A program made the translations under genes and the position numbers. Of a stretch of DNA of 52,014 nt, positions 1 through 10,389 are shown in pieces. Under the pieces are notes generated by a model. The model was given only the letters and a program-made list of their open reading frames with translations, was not told where the DNA came from and made no database searches. Every line of letters begins with the position of its first letter. Position 1 is the stretch's first letter. The stretch comes from Welwitschia mirabilis (Eukaryota; Gnetophyta; Gnetopsida; Welwitschiales), in NCBI GenBank assembly GCA_051453625.1, contig JBOZIK010000001.1, positions 183,546,436-183,598,449 on the forward strand. Direction: 5' to 3'.

Positions 1-283
1 GAGGAGGAGGAAAGAAGATAAAATTCTCAAAATAAATATCATGATGTCCTACCGTAAGCATATCGGGGTAAATTTTCCTAAAAAGGATTTTTGGTAATAT
101 ACTATGGTAGCTATGAAACTCCACTGAAGAGTTAGTTGGCCATGATCTAATTTTCAACTTGTAGGTCCTTACTCTTTTGGCAGTGGTGGCACTTCCCTCA
201 TCATGATAAATAATGTTCTTTAACACCTTATTGACTTGGTTCCCATACTCATGAGCCATAACTTCATAAGCACGATAGAACAT
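1..283 (-). CDS. Partial open frame running off the left edge, product unknown
   Basis: Reading leftwards from an ATG at 283-281, the frame stays open for 94 codons to the window edge. The nearest in-frame stop upstream is at 328-326. The predicted start is MFYRAYEVMAHEYGNQ, followed by a mixed, hydrophilic composition with a basic stretch (AKRVRTYKLKIR), more like protein than the biased shadows nearby. I do not recognise the family and see no transposon motif. It could be an internal or last exon of a gene lying to the left, a transposon-derived frame, or chance: 94 open codons in AT-rich DNA is uncommon but not decisive. The true start could be a splice acceptor instead of the ATG. Confidence 0.25.
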   Translation of the reverse strand, partial: MFYRAYEVMAHEYGNQVNKVLKNIIYHDEGSATTAKRVRTYKLKIRSWPTNSSVEFHSYHSILPKILFRKIYPDMLTVGHHDIYFENFIFFPPP

Positions 284-325
284 ATTGATTATTGGATAAT
301 ATATTAGCAAAGTTTCATTGTTTTT

Positions 326-2394
326 TTAACAAATGATTGGATTGATTTTAGTCCTGATATTACATTAATACTTTATGAATAAATCATTTGATATTGCTGT
401 AATCATTTTTCCAATCACACAAGGCTTATTGTTATTTAACACTTAATCATACATATTTATTATCAGATAGTTCTATGATAAAAACCATTGAGTCTAGTTC
501 AGTTAGTATTTAGGGTAAAATAGTTAATCTTCTTCATATATCTTTATGTCTATTTGCATATTTCATCTTCTTGAGTGTTTTTACTTGGATATATCAAAGC
601 CATTTTTATTATTTACTCTAATCTTAATAGAAACTACATCTTTTTAGCTTATCATCATCTCCAGTTCTTCAGCCTTTACATGATCATACTCTTGCTTTTA
701 TCATTGATCATCAGTTTCATCTTCATCTTACTCTTTACCTCAGCAAGTGTGATCGCATTACTTTTTCTTTTATTTTCTGGTTGTGTTTTTCCTATTTTGG
801 TTTCACTTCTTATTTTAAATCCCTTAAAGCTTCTAGCTTGTTTTCATATGTGAACTTAATCAAAATTCAGGACAAATTTATCTACATTATGGGGAGGGGA
901 ATCTTTGGAATTATCAAAAGATTGACTCTAATTGGAATGAATTTGTATAATTAAAACTATTGTTCTACATGATATTTAATTAAATATCTTTTGGTATGCT
1001 AAAATCAGACGCACTCTATGTTTGACAATGTATTTATACTTGAATGTCATTTCGCATTTGTCTTTTTTCCCCTCAGTTTGGCCTGCTTCTATTCTTTTCC
1101 GCTTTCTTTGTCAGGAACTGACAAATGCTTAATGAGGAGCTATGTTGTAAGGCCAATTTGCCCTATTTAACAGTGCTGTGTAAGCATGATTGCAAGTATA
1201 TTTGACAGGTTTCCAAGCAATTCAAGAAGAATTTGAAGATCAATCAAGATGATCGTATGAAGCATCAAATTCAGATGTTATGGACCCTTTCATGACATAT
1301 TTCAAACTCCTTAACTTATCCAAAGCTTCATAGCTCCAATCCAGACTGAGTAATGATGATCAAGAGGGCCAAAGAAGAAGAAAGAGTGTTATTCACTCCT
1401 TTGTCCAAACAACACTAAGGACACGAAGCATAGAGTACATAATAGAAAGATCATTATTTCACTAATACTCGTCCATCTTGTCATCCGAATGACATTTAGA
1501 GGAGGACTAGTTGGAATAAAAGAACAAAAATGATTAACTAACATTCATCCACCCTATCGTCTAGATGATATCATATAGATGACACTCAATGATTACACCA
1601 AGAAGGCACGTGGAGGATGAGCAGTCGCTAGAAAAGAAGATCACATGTCATCCTCCATGTTGTCCGGATGACAGCCAAGCAGACGACAATCCTAATGAAT
1701 GTAAAACATACTCCATCCATTATGAAATCAGTGATATGATTTCTCTTGGTCCATTACTACTCCTTAGAGACCCTAATCGTTAATCCAAAGCCATAAATTT
1801 TCCCCTTAGGTCCCTTATTTCTTATCTTTCATGCATCAAAATTTCTTATGACATTGAAGCATTTTGGGCAAGGGGTCCATCTAGCTTAAGAGAGGAGCTT
1901 ACATTGGTGTTGGGCTATGTATCTTGCACTAAGAAGTGACTACTTCTAAGTGGATGTATGAACATTGTGGTTAATAAAGATTATTTATTTTTTCTAATCT
2001 CTCTTATGTTTTTTATATGTTATTTCAAAATCAAGTTAATTACATAAAGGCTACTTGTGATTTTGATATAGTGTACGAGGGCCAAGTTGGATGACAAGAA
2101 GTTGGTGGCTTCGTTAGTGTTTGCATTTAAGCTTGCATCTCATCTTTGCATTTCATCCATCATTGCAATTTCATTCATTTAACATTCTAAAATTTAAATA
2201 GAAAATAATTTCAATTCCTTTTTGATCGAAACAATCTTTTAAAGGCACTTTTGAATTCCTCTCTAGAGTATAACATTTGGAATGAGTCCCTATACTAGTG
2301 CGTTTTGTGTGTATTAGATACTTAACATTACAAGTTATCATTGGAGATTATTGATTGAAGACTAGAAGAAAAGCACACAATTTGTACTCCAACA
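326..2394. other. Intergenic, no supported gene
   Basis: AT-rich sequence without a convincing gene. A frame at 575-853 (plus) encodes only a hydrophobic L/I/F-rich string and looks like a by-product of T-rich sequence. Around 1460-1690 there are short recurring pieces of the form 'gtc(a/c)(t)ccggatgac' (for example near 1477, 1558 and 1659) that resemble decayed repeat DNA. No LTR boundary or PBS was found. Confidence 0.4.
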
Positions 2395-3560
2395 TCAGGC
2401 TAGGTTAGAAAGATGGGAATTGGGTGAGATTAGAGATAGATTGTAGTCTTCCATGCCCAAGAGGGCATAGATTCCATGCCTTGGCATGAAAGATGTGGCA
2501 GTAAGTGGGTGGAGTGATGGAGAGACAGGGAGGATGGAAGGGGAATGGAGAAGGTAAGGGGAAAAGGGAAAGCTGAGAGAAAAAGAGAGAAAAGGGGACT
2601 CCAAGCCCTTTGCATTCAAAGGGGACATAGTTGCTAAGTTGAACTCTAAAATTATTTGGAGCATTAAACAAAAACCTTTGAAGTTGATAATTGTCTCAAA
2701 AGAAGATATCTTTCATGCAAACGTAGTCCAAATAAGGTTGTAAAGATCTTTTACTATTGGAGGAGAAGGGAGGAAGAGCTCTTTCCCACCCTCGGCATGG
2801 AAGATGACAGGGGTGGGAGGGAAGGTGAGAAGGGGAAGGGGCAGGGAGTGTGGAGGAGTGAGAGTTAAAAAAGAGGTAGATGAAAAAGGAGAAAGAGGGA
2901 TAACAGGTTGGGTCTCTTTTAGAGGAGGGGTGAAGTGAAACACTCCTATCATCTATGACATGATTGTTAGTAAAGGGTCTTGGAGAAAGGCTTAGCTAAG
3001 GCAGGAAGCTGTTTGATGCTATGAAGGGGTTCGGGAGTTAGCAAAAGGCTTAGGAAGAGGTGAAAGCATGATTTCCATGTTCTAGGTGTGTAAAGCTGAA
3101 GGTAGGCTCCCTCTTCCATGCCTTGTGCAAGAAAGGGGAGTAAGGGCTTAAAAAGAACCTTGAGCATGGAAGATAGGTGGGAAAGAGGGAAGAGGTAGGA
3201 TTGGAGAAAGGCAGTAAGGAGGAGAAGCATAGGAAAGCAACAAATGGCATGCCTCAACCGAGGGAGGAGAACAAGTGAGAGAATAAGGTCTAAGGACCTA
3301 GAGGGATGAGGTGGGATACTTAGGGAAAAATATCAACCTTCAAAGCAAATCTATTTGACTAAAGGTTTGGAGGAAAAAAGGCTTGAGGAAACACTATGAA
3401 ACGAGTTCCTAGTTTGGAGGGAAGGTTGAAGGCAAATAGAGAGGGTGGAGACCACCCAACTTTGCACACCCTTGGCATCGAAGATAAGTGAGGGGAGGGG
3501 ACTTGGGATGAAAGGATGGAATAGAGGAAGAAAGCAACAAAAAGGGTGAGACCTTAGCCG
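2395..3560. repeat. Purine-rich degenerate tandem repeat, about 310-350 bp period
   Basis: The plus strand is dominated by G and A (gggagg, gaaagaggg and similar). An anchor of the form 'ccatgccttggcatgaaagat' or 'ctcggcatggaagat' recurs near 2483, 2794, 3120-3163 and 3474, each time followed by a G/A-rich tract (agtaagtgggtgg, ggggtgggagg, aggtgggaaag, gtgaggggagg). The steps are roughly 311, 330-370 and 311-350 bases, so this is a four-copy, strongly diverged tandem repeat. The many short minus-strand frames here (rich in S, P, L and F) are translations of polypyrimidine sequence and are not genes. Confidence 0.6.
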
Positions 3561-4842
3561 GAAAAGGGTGTCTCCTATATCACAACAGTTCCATTGCTCT
3601 ACATATTCACAATAGGATTTCTCCTTTTCAACTACTCGTGATTCGATATCCAAAAGTGCTTTGGTTGCATATAGGGGTTTTTAAAGAGGTAATACTATAT
3701 CTAGATCTTCCATTGTTCTTGTTTGAGAGCTTCTTCATTTTGGAGTAAAAGCTCCAAAAGATTTTGAGCTTATTTGCAAATTTAAACCTTGCCTAGGACT
3801 TGTTTACTGGATCCCTCATTCCCTCTTCCATCTCCTTCCTAGTCTTTTCTAATATGATTGATCCTTAATTACCAATGAATTAACCCATGTGAATTTGAAG
3901 ATAAAAAAGCTTGCTATTCCTATCCTAAAATATTGACCAGATAGTTAGAACTTTGATTAATTTCATGCAAGACTTGTTGACTAGAACTTACTAGAGGGCA
4001 ATTGATGATTTAAAGTATCAAAACACACTTAGTTGTTACTAATAAATCTCTTAAAAATTATTGTGCACAAGTGATCAACAACTTGCCTCCTCCTTAGCCT
4101 TACTTTACAAACATCTCAAATAACCTTCTAGAACATGGCACAAAATGCTTGGAATGTTTCTTATCACTCTATTAGATGCTCTAATAAAAAAATATTGGGG
4201 GTCACCTCTTAGAAATCCAAGTTGCCTACTTATGATTAAGTAGAAAATTAGTAGGTCACTTGCTTGGTCAAAGCACTCATTTGCCTAAGAATGGCAACTT
4301 TTATAAAAGGCAAGTTAAGCACGAAGTAATAAAACTTTTTATGAAAAGGAAGCAAGCACCATCATTCTTGAACATTATAATTGCAACACCACATGTTTGC
4401 AACATTGCATAAGTCAAAGTACCTCATGAACCATGAAACACTTAGTAGTGGAGATTCACTCTCCAAAAGCAAGCCAGACCATTACAATCACTCTACAATC
4501 ATTTTTTTCTATTTTTGCGAAGTCAAAAAAGTCAATGTGTCAGATGGTGAAATTTTCCATGAAGTTATTGGATCCCTATGAAGTTTGAGTTACAAGTTGT
4601 GCCATTTTGTTCCAAACTAACTAAAAATTTCTATGCATGCACATTGCTAAATAGTAATATGCAATTCAACATGTATGTCTCATTCTCACATCTTGAGTCC
4701 ATTTAAGAGGCATCTTCCAGGAAAGAAGCAAAAATCTGCAAAAAGCTTTGGATGATATTCATAAGTCTCCTTTGGCTTGATGTCAAATATGCACTTGGAA
4801 GCTTTTTTGCAGGTGAAAATCTTGTGAAGGTTTTATTCATGT
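3561..4842. other. Intergenic, nothing recognised
   Basis: No gene, RNA or mobile-element end could be supported. The short frame at 4381-4581 (plus, 66 codons) has no recognisable domain and no supporting context. The stretch ends in an assembly gap. Confidence 0.4.
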
Positions 4843-5564
4843 NNNNNNNNNNNNNNNNNNNNNNNNNNNNNNNNNNNNNNNNNNNNNNNNNNNNNNNNNN
4901 NNNNNNNNNNNNNNNNNNNNNNNNNNNNNNNNNNNNNNNNNNNNNNNNNNNNNNNNNNNNNNNNNNNNNNNNNNNNNNNNNNNNNNNNNNNNNNNNNNNN
5001 NNNNNNNNNNNNNNNNNNNNNNNNNNNNNNNNNNNNNNNNNNNNNNNNNNNNNNNNNNNNNNNNNNNNNNNNNNNNNNNNNNNNNNNNNNNNNNNNNNNN
5101 NNNNNNNNNNNNNNNNNNNNNNNNNNNNNNNNNNNNNNNNNNNNNNNNNNNNNNNNNNNNNNNNNNNNNNNNNNNNNNNNNNNNNNNNNNNNNNNNNNNN
5201 NNNNNNNNNNNNNNNNNNNNNNNNNNNNNNNNNNNNNNNNNNNNNNNNNNNNNNNNNNNNNNNNNNNNNNNNNNNNNNNNNNNNNNNNNNNNNNNNNNNN
5301 NNNNNNNNNNNNNNNNNNNNNNNNNNNNNNNNNNNNNNNNNNNNNNNNNNNNNNNNNNNNNNNNNNNNNNNNNNNNNNNNNNNNNNNNNNNNNNNNNNNN
5401 NNNNNNNNNNNNNNNNNNNNNNNNNNNNNNNNNNNNNNNNNNNNNNNNNNNNNNNNNNNNNNNNNNNNNNNNNNNNNNNNNNNNNNNNNNNNNNNNNNNN
5501 NNNNNNNNNNNNNNNNNNNNNNNNNNNNNNNNNNNNNNNNNNNNNNNNNNNNNNNNNNNNNNNN
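4843..5564. other. Assembly gap (722 N)
   Basis: A run of N with no readable sequence. Reading frames that span it are artefacts. Confidence 0.99.
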
Positions 5565-5767
5565 ATGTCCTACAAAATTTCTGTTACTTTGTTTCATCTT
5601 AAGGTTGAAAATGGTGGACATGTGTGATTAAAATGACTAACATCCTTAGCTTACAAAGCCGTATATGGAAGCTATAAGTCCAGATTGCATTATTCTGCAT
5701 TGGACGCGTTTATCCATGTTCGCAAGCTTGAACACCAAGGCATTACTAACAAATAGGTATATCCCCA

Positions 5768-5845
5768 ATGTCTAGGCAAGTGCAACATTGATGCTTTTGT
5801 AACTTGATGTCTAGGCAAGTGCAACATTGATGCTTTTGTAACTTA
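5768..5845. repeat. 39-bp exact tandem duplication
   Basis: The unit beginning 'atgtctaggcaagtgcaaca' occurs at 5768 and again at 5807, with 38 of 38 readable positions identical before the copies diverge at the last base. Such a perfect direct duplication is recent compared with the decayed repeats elsewhere in the window. It lies about 0.85 kb downstream of the 3' end of the F-box/LRR gene. Confidence 0.9.
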
Positions 5846-6688
5846 TTTCAACTGTGATGTCTACAATATGAAATACCCAATTCTGACTTTTGAGGGTTTG
5901 CTTCAGCTCTCTCATGAACAATTACTATGTTGAGGTGTCAAAAACAAAATTGGTGTACCGCCCCGATAAACAAAACAATTGCTGTGTTGTACCAAAAAGC
6001 AAAACAACGTTCACAACACCTACTAATCTTTCGTGGTGGAAAACTGAACCTCTATTACAAAAATGAAAGCAGTACTCTACAAAATATTCTCACATTTTCT
6101 ACAATGCCCGATTCATAGTATGCTTTTGATTCTAAAGTCTTGTTTTTGCCAAGCGATCTCCATTCTTGGCACAAATCTGATTTTGTTTCCACAGACGGTA
6201 GCATAGTACAATTCTTCACAAGTATAGCTTAGCTCTCCATGGTTTGGTAAGTCACAAGAGGTCAGCTACCACTCAAACAAGTTATTTTACTCTCCAAATC
6301 CAATCTTACCCACTGAAGATTATTATTTCCAACATTTTTTGCAAGGTCAAAACCAAATAATGTGCCAAGTCACTAAAATTTTTTGTGAAATCAAAAGTCG
6401 GGATTAAACAGACAAAGAGTCATAAGTCACACTACATTAAACCATAGCAAGACAACGTTACAGCCTGTTGACCAAAAACCAATTAGAGCAGATAACGCAA
6501 ACAGAATCTCCATCATAACTGCTAGCCATCTAGACAAACAAATAGAAACAAGCAAAATATATTGCTTTAAGGTTGCATAGCAACATCCTATAGTAAATTT
6601 GAAGATCGCAGTACATATTGGGTTACTAGTTGGACATACAATACTGAAAATTTATGAAACTAAAACCCAACTAGAGAAATCTAGAGAC
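5846..6688 (-). other. Downstream flank and probable 3' UTR of the F-box/LRR gene
   Basis: No other gene is visible. The sequence just past the stop of the minus-strand gene (6688 leftwards to about 6400) is T-rich on the sense strand and free of repeats, as expected for a 3' UTR. I cannot place a poly(A) site. The frame at 6599-6859 (plus) is an antisense shadow of the gene end. Confidence 0.35.
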
Positions 6689-7852
6689 CTAGTTCTTGAT
6701 GAAGTTATCAATGTAAGGTTCTTCAGGCATGCATTCATGGGGAATGATCCTGACAGTCGAGCGAACCTGTTTGAAAAGCTCAATTGCTGTATCAGTCAAC
6801 TTTGGGCAGCCATGAAGGTAGAGACGTTGCAGCTTGGGACAGCCATCTCTAAGGCATAACATACTTTCGATGCAAAAATGTCTACAACGATTAGCATGAA
6901 GAATCTCGAGATTCTTACAGTTGTTTGATACAGCCATCCATCCAGCTACACTAACCTGTGGACAAACTGCCATGTTCCACTCTTTCAGTAGTGGACAGCC
7001 ATTTGAAATCGCAATCACAGCTGAGTTTTCTAGAGTCCGACACATTCTCAAGTATAGAAATTGTAAATTATAGCAAGATATGCCAATGGACCTGAATCCT
7101 TGTGGACCAAGGGTCGACCCATTCCTTAAATGGGAAAGGTTTAGATATTGAAGAGAAGAGGCTTTCAATGTTTCAAACAATCCATCATCTGTGAAACGAC
7201 ATGCCTCTGCTTCTAAGAATTGGAGAGAGAAGCACTTCTGGAACCCGTGTCCTTGGATATTAATGCAGCTTGTGATGTTAACCACCTTGAGCCTAGGGCA
7301 TCCTTGGCAGAGTACTGCAATTCCTGAATCAGAAACACTGTGACAATAGGAAATGTTGAGTGTGTTCAGATTTCGGCAACCTTTTGCAATATATTCTAGA
7401 CCATCATTGTCAATATTGCAGCGGTACATACTTAGATATGATAATGAGGAACAGCCATGACCAACATGGGCTAAGCCTTTGTTTGTAAGGCTGAAGCAAC
7501 AGTCAAGTGACAGATTTTGCAACCTTGAGCCTGCAAAACCAAGCACGACAAGGGCACCATCAGGAAGCTCAGTACAGCCACACAATGAAAGAGATTGAAG
7601 GGCTGGAAAGCGATCAAAAATCCTTCTGAGGTAAACATAGCTAAGCTGAGCAGATTCTGGAGTATCAAGACATGATATTTTTATGGATCTTTTCAAAGTT
7701 CTCTGTATTCTAAGCCATCGGTGGCATGTCAATGCAAATGCATCTTGATCAACTATAAACTTTAGAATAAGAGAGAGACATTCATCAGGCAGATCACTGA
7801 TACATGTTTCATTATTTGAGGGACAATCTGACTGAGTTGACTGGCTCAACAT
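6689..7852 (-). CDS. F-box/LRR-repeat protein (FBL12-like)
   Basis: A complete single-exon gene of 387 codons, ATG at 7852 and TAG at 6689. The N-terminus holds an F-box at about residues 18-50 (ISDLPDECLSLILKF, then TCHRWLRIQ), the part that would bind SKP1/ASK in an SCF ubiquitin ligase. Residues about 85-375 are roughly eleven cysteine-type leucine-rich repeats (LQSLSLCGCTELPDGAL, LNTLNISYCHSVSDSGI, LQRLYLHGCPKLTDTAI), the substrate-recognition solenoid. A short tail ends in FIKN. Family knowledge says such proteins act in the nucleus or cytosol to choose proteins for ubiquitination; the substrate here is unknown. The start is chosen because it is the first ATG and lies just before the F-box. 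No stops, frameshifts or missing repeats are seen, so it looks functional. I think it closest to plant FBL12-like proteins, from memory of family style only. Confidence 0.9.
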   Translation of the reverse strand: MLSQSTQSDCPSNNETCISDLPDECLSLILKFIVDQDAFALTCHRWLRIQRTLKRSIKISCLDTPESAQLSYVYLRRIFDRFPALQSLSLCGCTELPDGALVVLGFAGSRLQNLSLDCCFSLTNKGLAHVGHGCSSLSYLSMYRCNIDNDGLEYIAKGCRNLNTLNISYCHSVSDSGIAVLCQGCPRLKVVNITSCINIQGHGFQKCFSLQFLEAEACRFTDDGLFETLKASSLQYLNLSHLRNGSTLGPQGFRSIGISCYNLQFLYLRMCRTLENSAVIAISNGCPLLKEWNMAVCPQVSVAGWMAVSNNCKNLEILHANRCRHFCIESMLCLRDGCPKLQRLYLHGCPKLTDTAIELFKQVRSTVRIIPHECMPEEPYIDNFIKN

Positions 7853-10200
7853 TTCTCAAGAGAGTGAATTTCCTGCTTCGTACAGTATAGGATATGTGGC
7901 TGAAGGGTCAACAGCACACATACCAGCCTATTCTGCCAAGCAATATCAATAATTTATGTATCACGATCAAGAATCTGTGGATTCTAATTACCAATCAAAA
8001 CCAAATGATTTCAGACACAACAAAGGTAGTTGATCCCTCAACACCCTTGATAAGACATATCTAGAACTAATAAAACAAAACAATTCCATGCCTCTGTACG
8101 CTAGGCAATATTTTCAGCACCTTCATTGACGGAGTTCAAAATGTTGTAGAGATCCCAATCCGGCTTTAGTCCTAATATTTTCCAATCAGTAATCCTCAAA
8201 TTATTTGTCCAGTGTCTGAGGAGTCATATAATGTTCATAGCCATTGCCCATTAACAATGCACTGTTGCAGAAAATCTGGTCTGTGTCTGGAGTGGACCCC
8301 AAAAGTAAAGAGTATGTTCTGTATCAACTCAGGTGAATATGCCAACACCAACAAACAAGAATGAAATTCTTCCTTTATTGACATCCTTTCAGTTTCGTTC
8401 CCCAGCTTTTGACATGGTACAGTTGGATGAGCTCGGATTCGAAGTATAGCAACAACGATTACATCTGCACACAGACAATGATATTACCAGGGCATTATCA
8501 GTATCGAATAGTAACGCTTGCAATGGATGAGTTATGTTTATTGCTTCTAAAATGCTATAATACAATTCCAAAAGGTCATTACACATTTAAAGGTGAGAAG
8601 AGCAATACAGAAGGGAAATTTTGAAACCAAGGCATTTACCACCTTCAAAGGAAAATGATACTAAACCAAGTAACAGTGTTTTGGAGTTTTTTTTTAAACT
8701 GCTTCTTTTTTCTTTTTTTTTTTTGTGGGAGAAGAAAGGGCCTATGCTCTATGCTCTATCAAGTGTCCAGGATGTGGAAAGGTGGAAACAAGCTTTTCAA
8801 TAAATTTGGGAATGTAAAGTATTTTCAGAAATGCGTCGGAAATGCATTGATGCACGTCTCTAATTTAAAAGATAATTATTTCTAATATTTTATCATTCAC
8901 GTGCTCAAAAATGACATTTGTTTTTTGAATATTTGTATTTTCCTATCTTTTTATGTCTATGCTGACAGTTAGAATTTTAAATAGTAAACTACAACAATAT
9001 GCATAAGTTCCTTTTGAATTTCTGAAGCCTCTGAAATGAGTCCTGGGTTCTAAAGAGTAAGAAATGTGACCTCGCATAACAAAGGGGTTATGTCTCTACC
9101 TGATATTATTGCAACAAAAAAGGGAATAAACATCAAAACCTTCCCAAACAAACCAGTTAAAAGATTAAAACGTGGTTTTATTTGGACAAGTAATATGTTA
9201 CAGCCTAAGTTTCAGAAAAGGGCAACTGTCGACATGATTGCAGCAGACAATGTTTCCTTTTGCTTACTCGACAAATGTCTGAAATTACATACTCTGGTTT
9301 AGTTCACTGTCTTGACTCCAAGATTAGNNNNNNNNNNNNNNNNNNNNNNNNNNNNNNNNACTCATTTTCAACTTAATCGCCTAAAAGATATCCAATTCAT
9401 AAGCTAGCATTCTTTAAATACACGAAAATAAACAATCTTTGTGCTTCTACAAAGAAATGTTGACTCAACAGAAGAACAGTTTACTGAACTAAAAACATCA
9501 TTTATTTTGATTGTCTTGATATACTTAAAATGCAAAAATTTTAATAAATCCAAAAAGACACTCTTTATGAAAATCGATAACAAAGGTATGAAAATGTTTT
9601 AAAGGAAACAAAGCTTCAATTTTAATAACTAAAATCAAATTTCGGTGGTTTTGCAGTTGTTTGATTATTTATTCTTCGCGAATTGACAAATAAAATACTA
9701 CGAACAATAAAACCCTAAGGATGCTTAATTTCTTTTAAGGCAGCTTTGTCATTAGCCCTATTTTCTCTTCGGTGCAAAGATTCGAAACTTGATTTACAAC
9801 GTCCTTCAGATTGCATGAAAGAAAATACACACCTTTAGGGATACATCGCTCGACAATTAGCAGACACCAGTCATTTGGTGAAAAACGGAAAAAAATTTAA
9901 AAAAAAGAAGAAGAAGAAGAAGAAGAAGAAGAAAGAAGGATAAGATATGGGATCACATTAGTGACAAAGAAAATCCTGCAAAGGAAGAAAAGAGAACATG
10001 CCGTTGCTGCATTGGCATGACCGTGATCCTTCAACGCGAACCCAGCGCAGAAGAGAGGAATAGGTGCGGATATAATTTTTCGTTTGATAATATAAGAGTT
10101 CAATTTTGGAATCAATAATTGTAAAAACTTATTTCAGTTACCCAATCCAAAATTGACGGAGGAAATGATAATAATTCAGACTTTTCCTTATTGCTGCACG
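7853..10200 (-). promoter_or_regulatory. Upstream region of the F-box/LRR gene; possible 5' leader with intron
   Basis: No separate gene is supported between the F-box/LRR start and the LINE. On the minus strand a pyrimidine-poor but AG-ended site (ttgatattgcttggcag) near 7930 could be a splice acceptor for a leader intron, and a CT-rich stretch containing (CTT)9 at 9907-9933 followed by GC-richer sequence (near 10000-10050) looks like a plant 5' leader. A TATA-like sequence lies near 10075-10100. This arrangement is inference; transcript data would decide. The short plus-strand frames at 8409-9302 have no recognisable content. A 32-base N gap is at 9328-9359. Confidence 0.3.
9907..9933. repeat. 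(GAA)9 microsatellite
   Basis: Nine perfect GAA units followed by interrupted units (agaagga). On the minus strand this is (TTC)n, a common class in 5' leaders and promoters of plant genes, which fits its place upstream of the F-box/LRR gene. Confidence 0.95.
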
Positions 10201-10253
10201 TGGGTGACTAGGCTTTTGACTTTTTTCATTTTCTCAAAGTCAACCCTTCTCCA

Positions 10254-10340
10254 GGCATCCTCTTTGCAATTTACAATCAGTCAATTAGACAAGGGTTTGT
10301 TACACTACAAAAGGCATCTTCTCTGCGATTTACAATCACT
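10254..10340. repeat. Short imperfect direct repeat, 59-bp step
   Basis: 'ggcatcctctttgcaattta' at 10254 and 'ggcatcttctctgcgattta' at 10313, both followed by caatca, with three mismatches. The pair lies just before the LINE coding relic and might be a local duplication at its 5' edge. Confidence 0.6.
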
Positions 10341-10389
10341 ATTCTACCCTCTTCCAAAAAACGATCTATTTGCACAAAGAGTTTGAATT

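Noticed and set aside
575-853. 92-codon hydrophobic frame that looks like a membrane protein
   Set aside because: Composed almost only of L, I, F and S from T-rich DNA; no homolog recognised, no context, poor start.
2395-3653. Several overlapping minus-strand frames of 60-100 codons rich in S, P, L, F
   Set aside because: They are translations of a polypyrimidine repeat in all three frames, not genes.
4752-5627. Long frames at 4752-5627 (+) and 4833-5621 (-)
   Set aside because: They exist only because N is not read as stop; more than 80 percent is gap.
6599-6859. 86-codon plus-strand frame at the end of the F-box/LRR gene
   Set aside because: Antisense shadow of a well-supported gene.
7471-7668. 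65-codon minus-strand frame
   Set aside because: Different frame inside the F-box/LRR coding region.
8409-9302. Cluster of 60-78 codon frames upstream of the F-box/LRR gene
   Set aside because: No recognisable motif, mutually overlapping, low-complexity T runs; likely leader, intron or promoter DNA.
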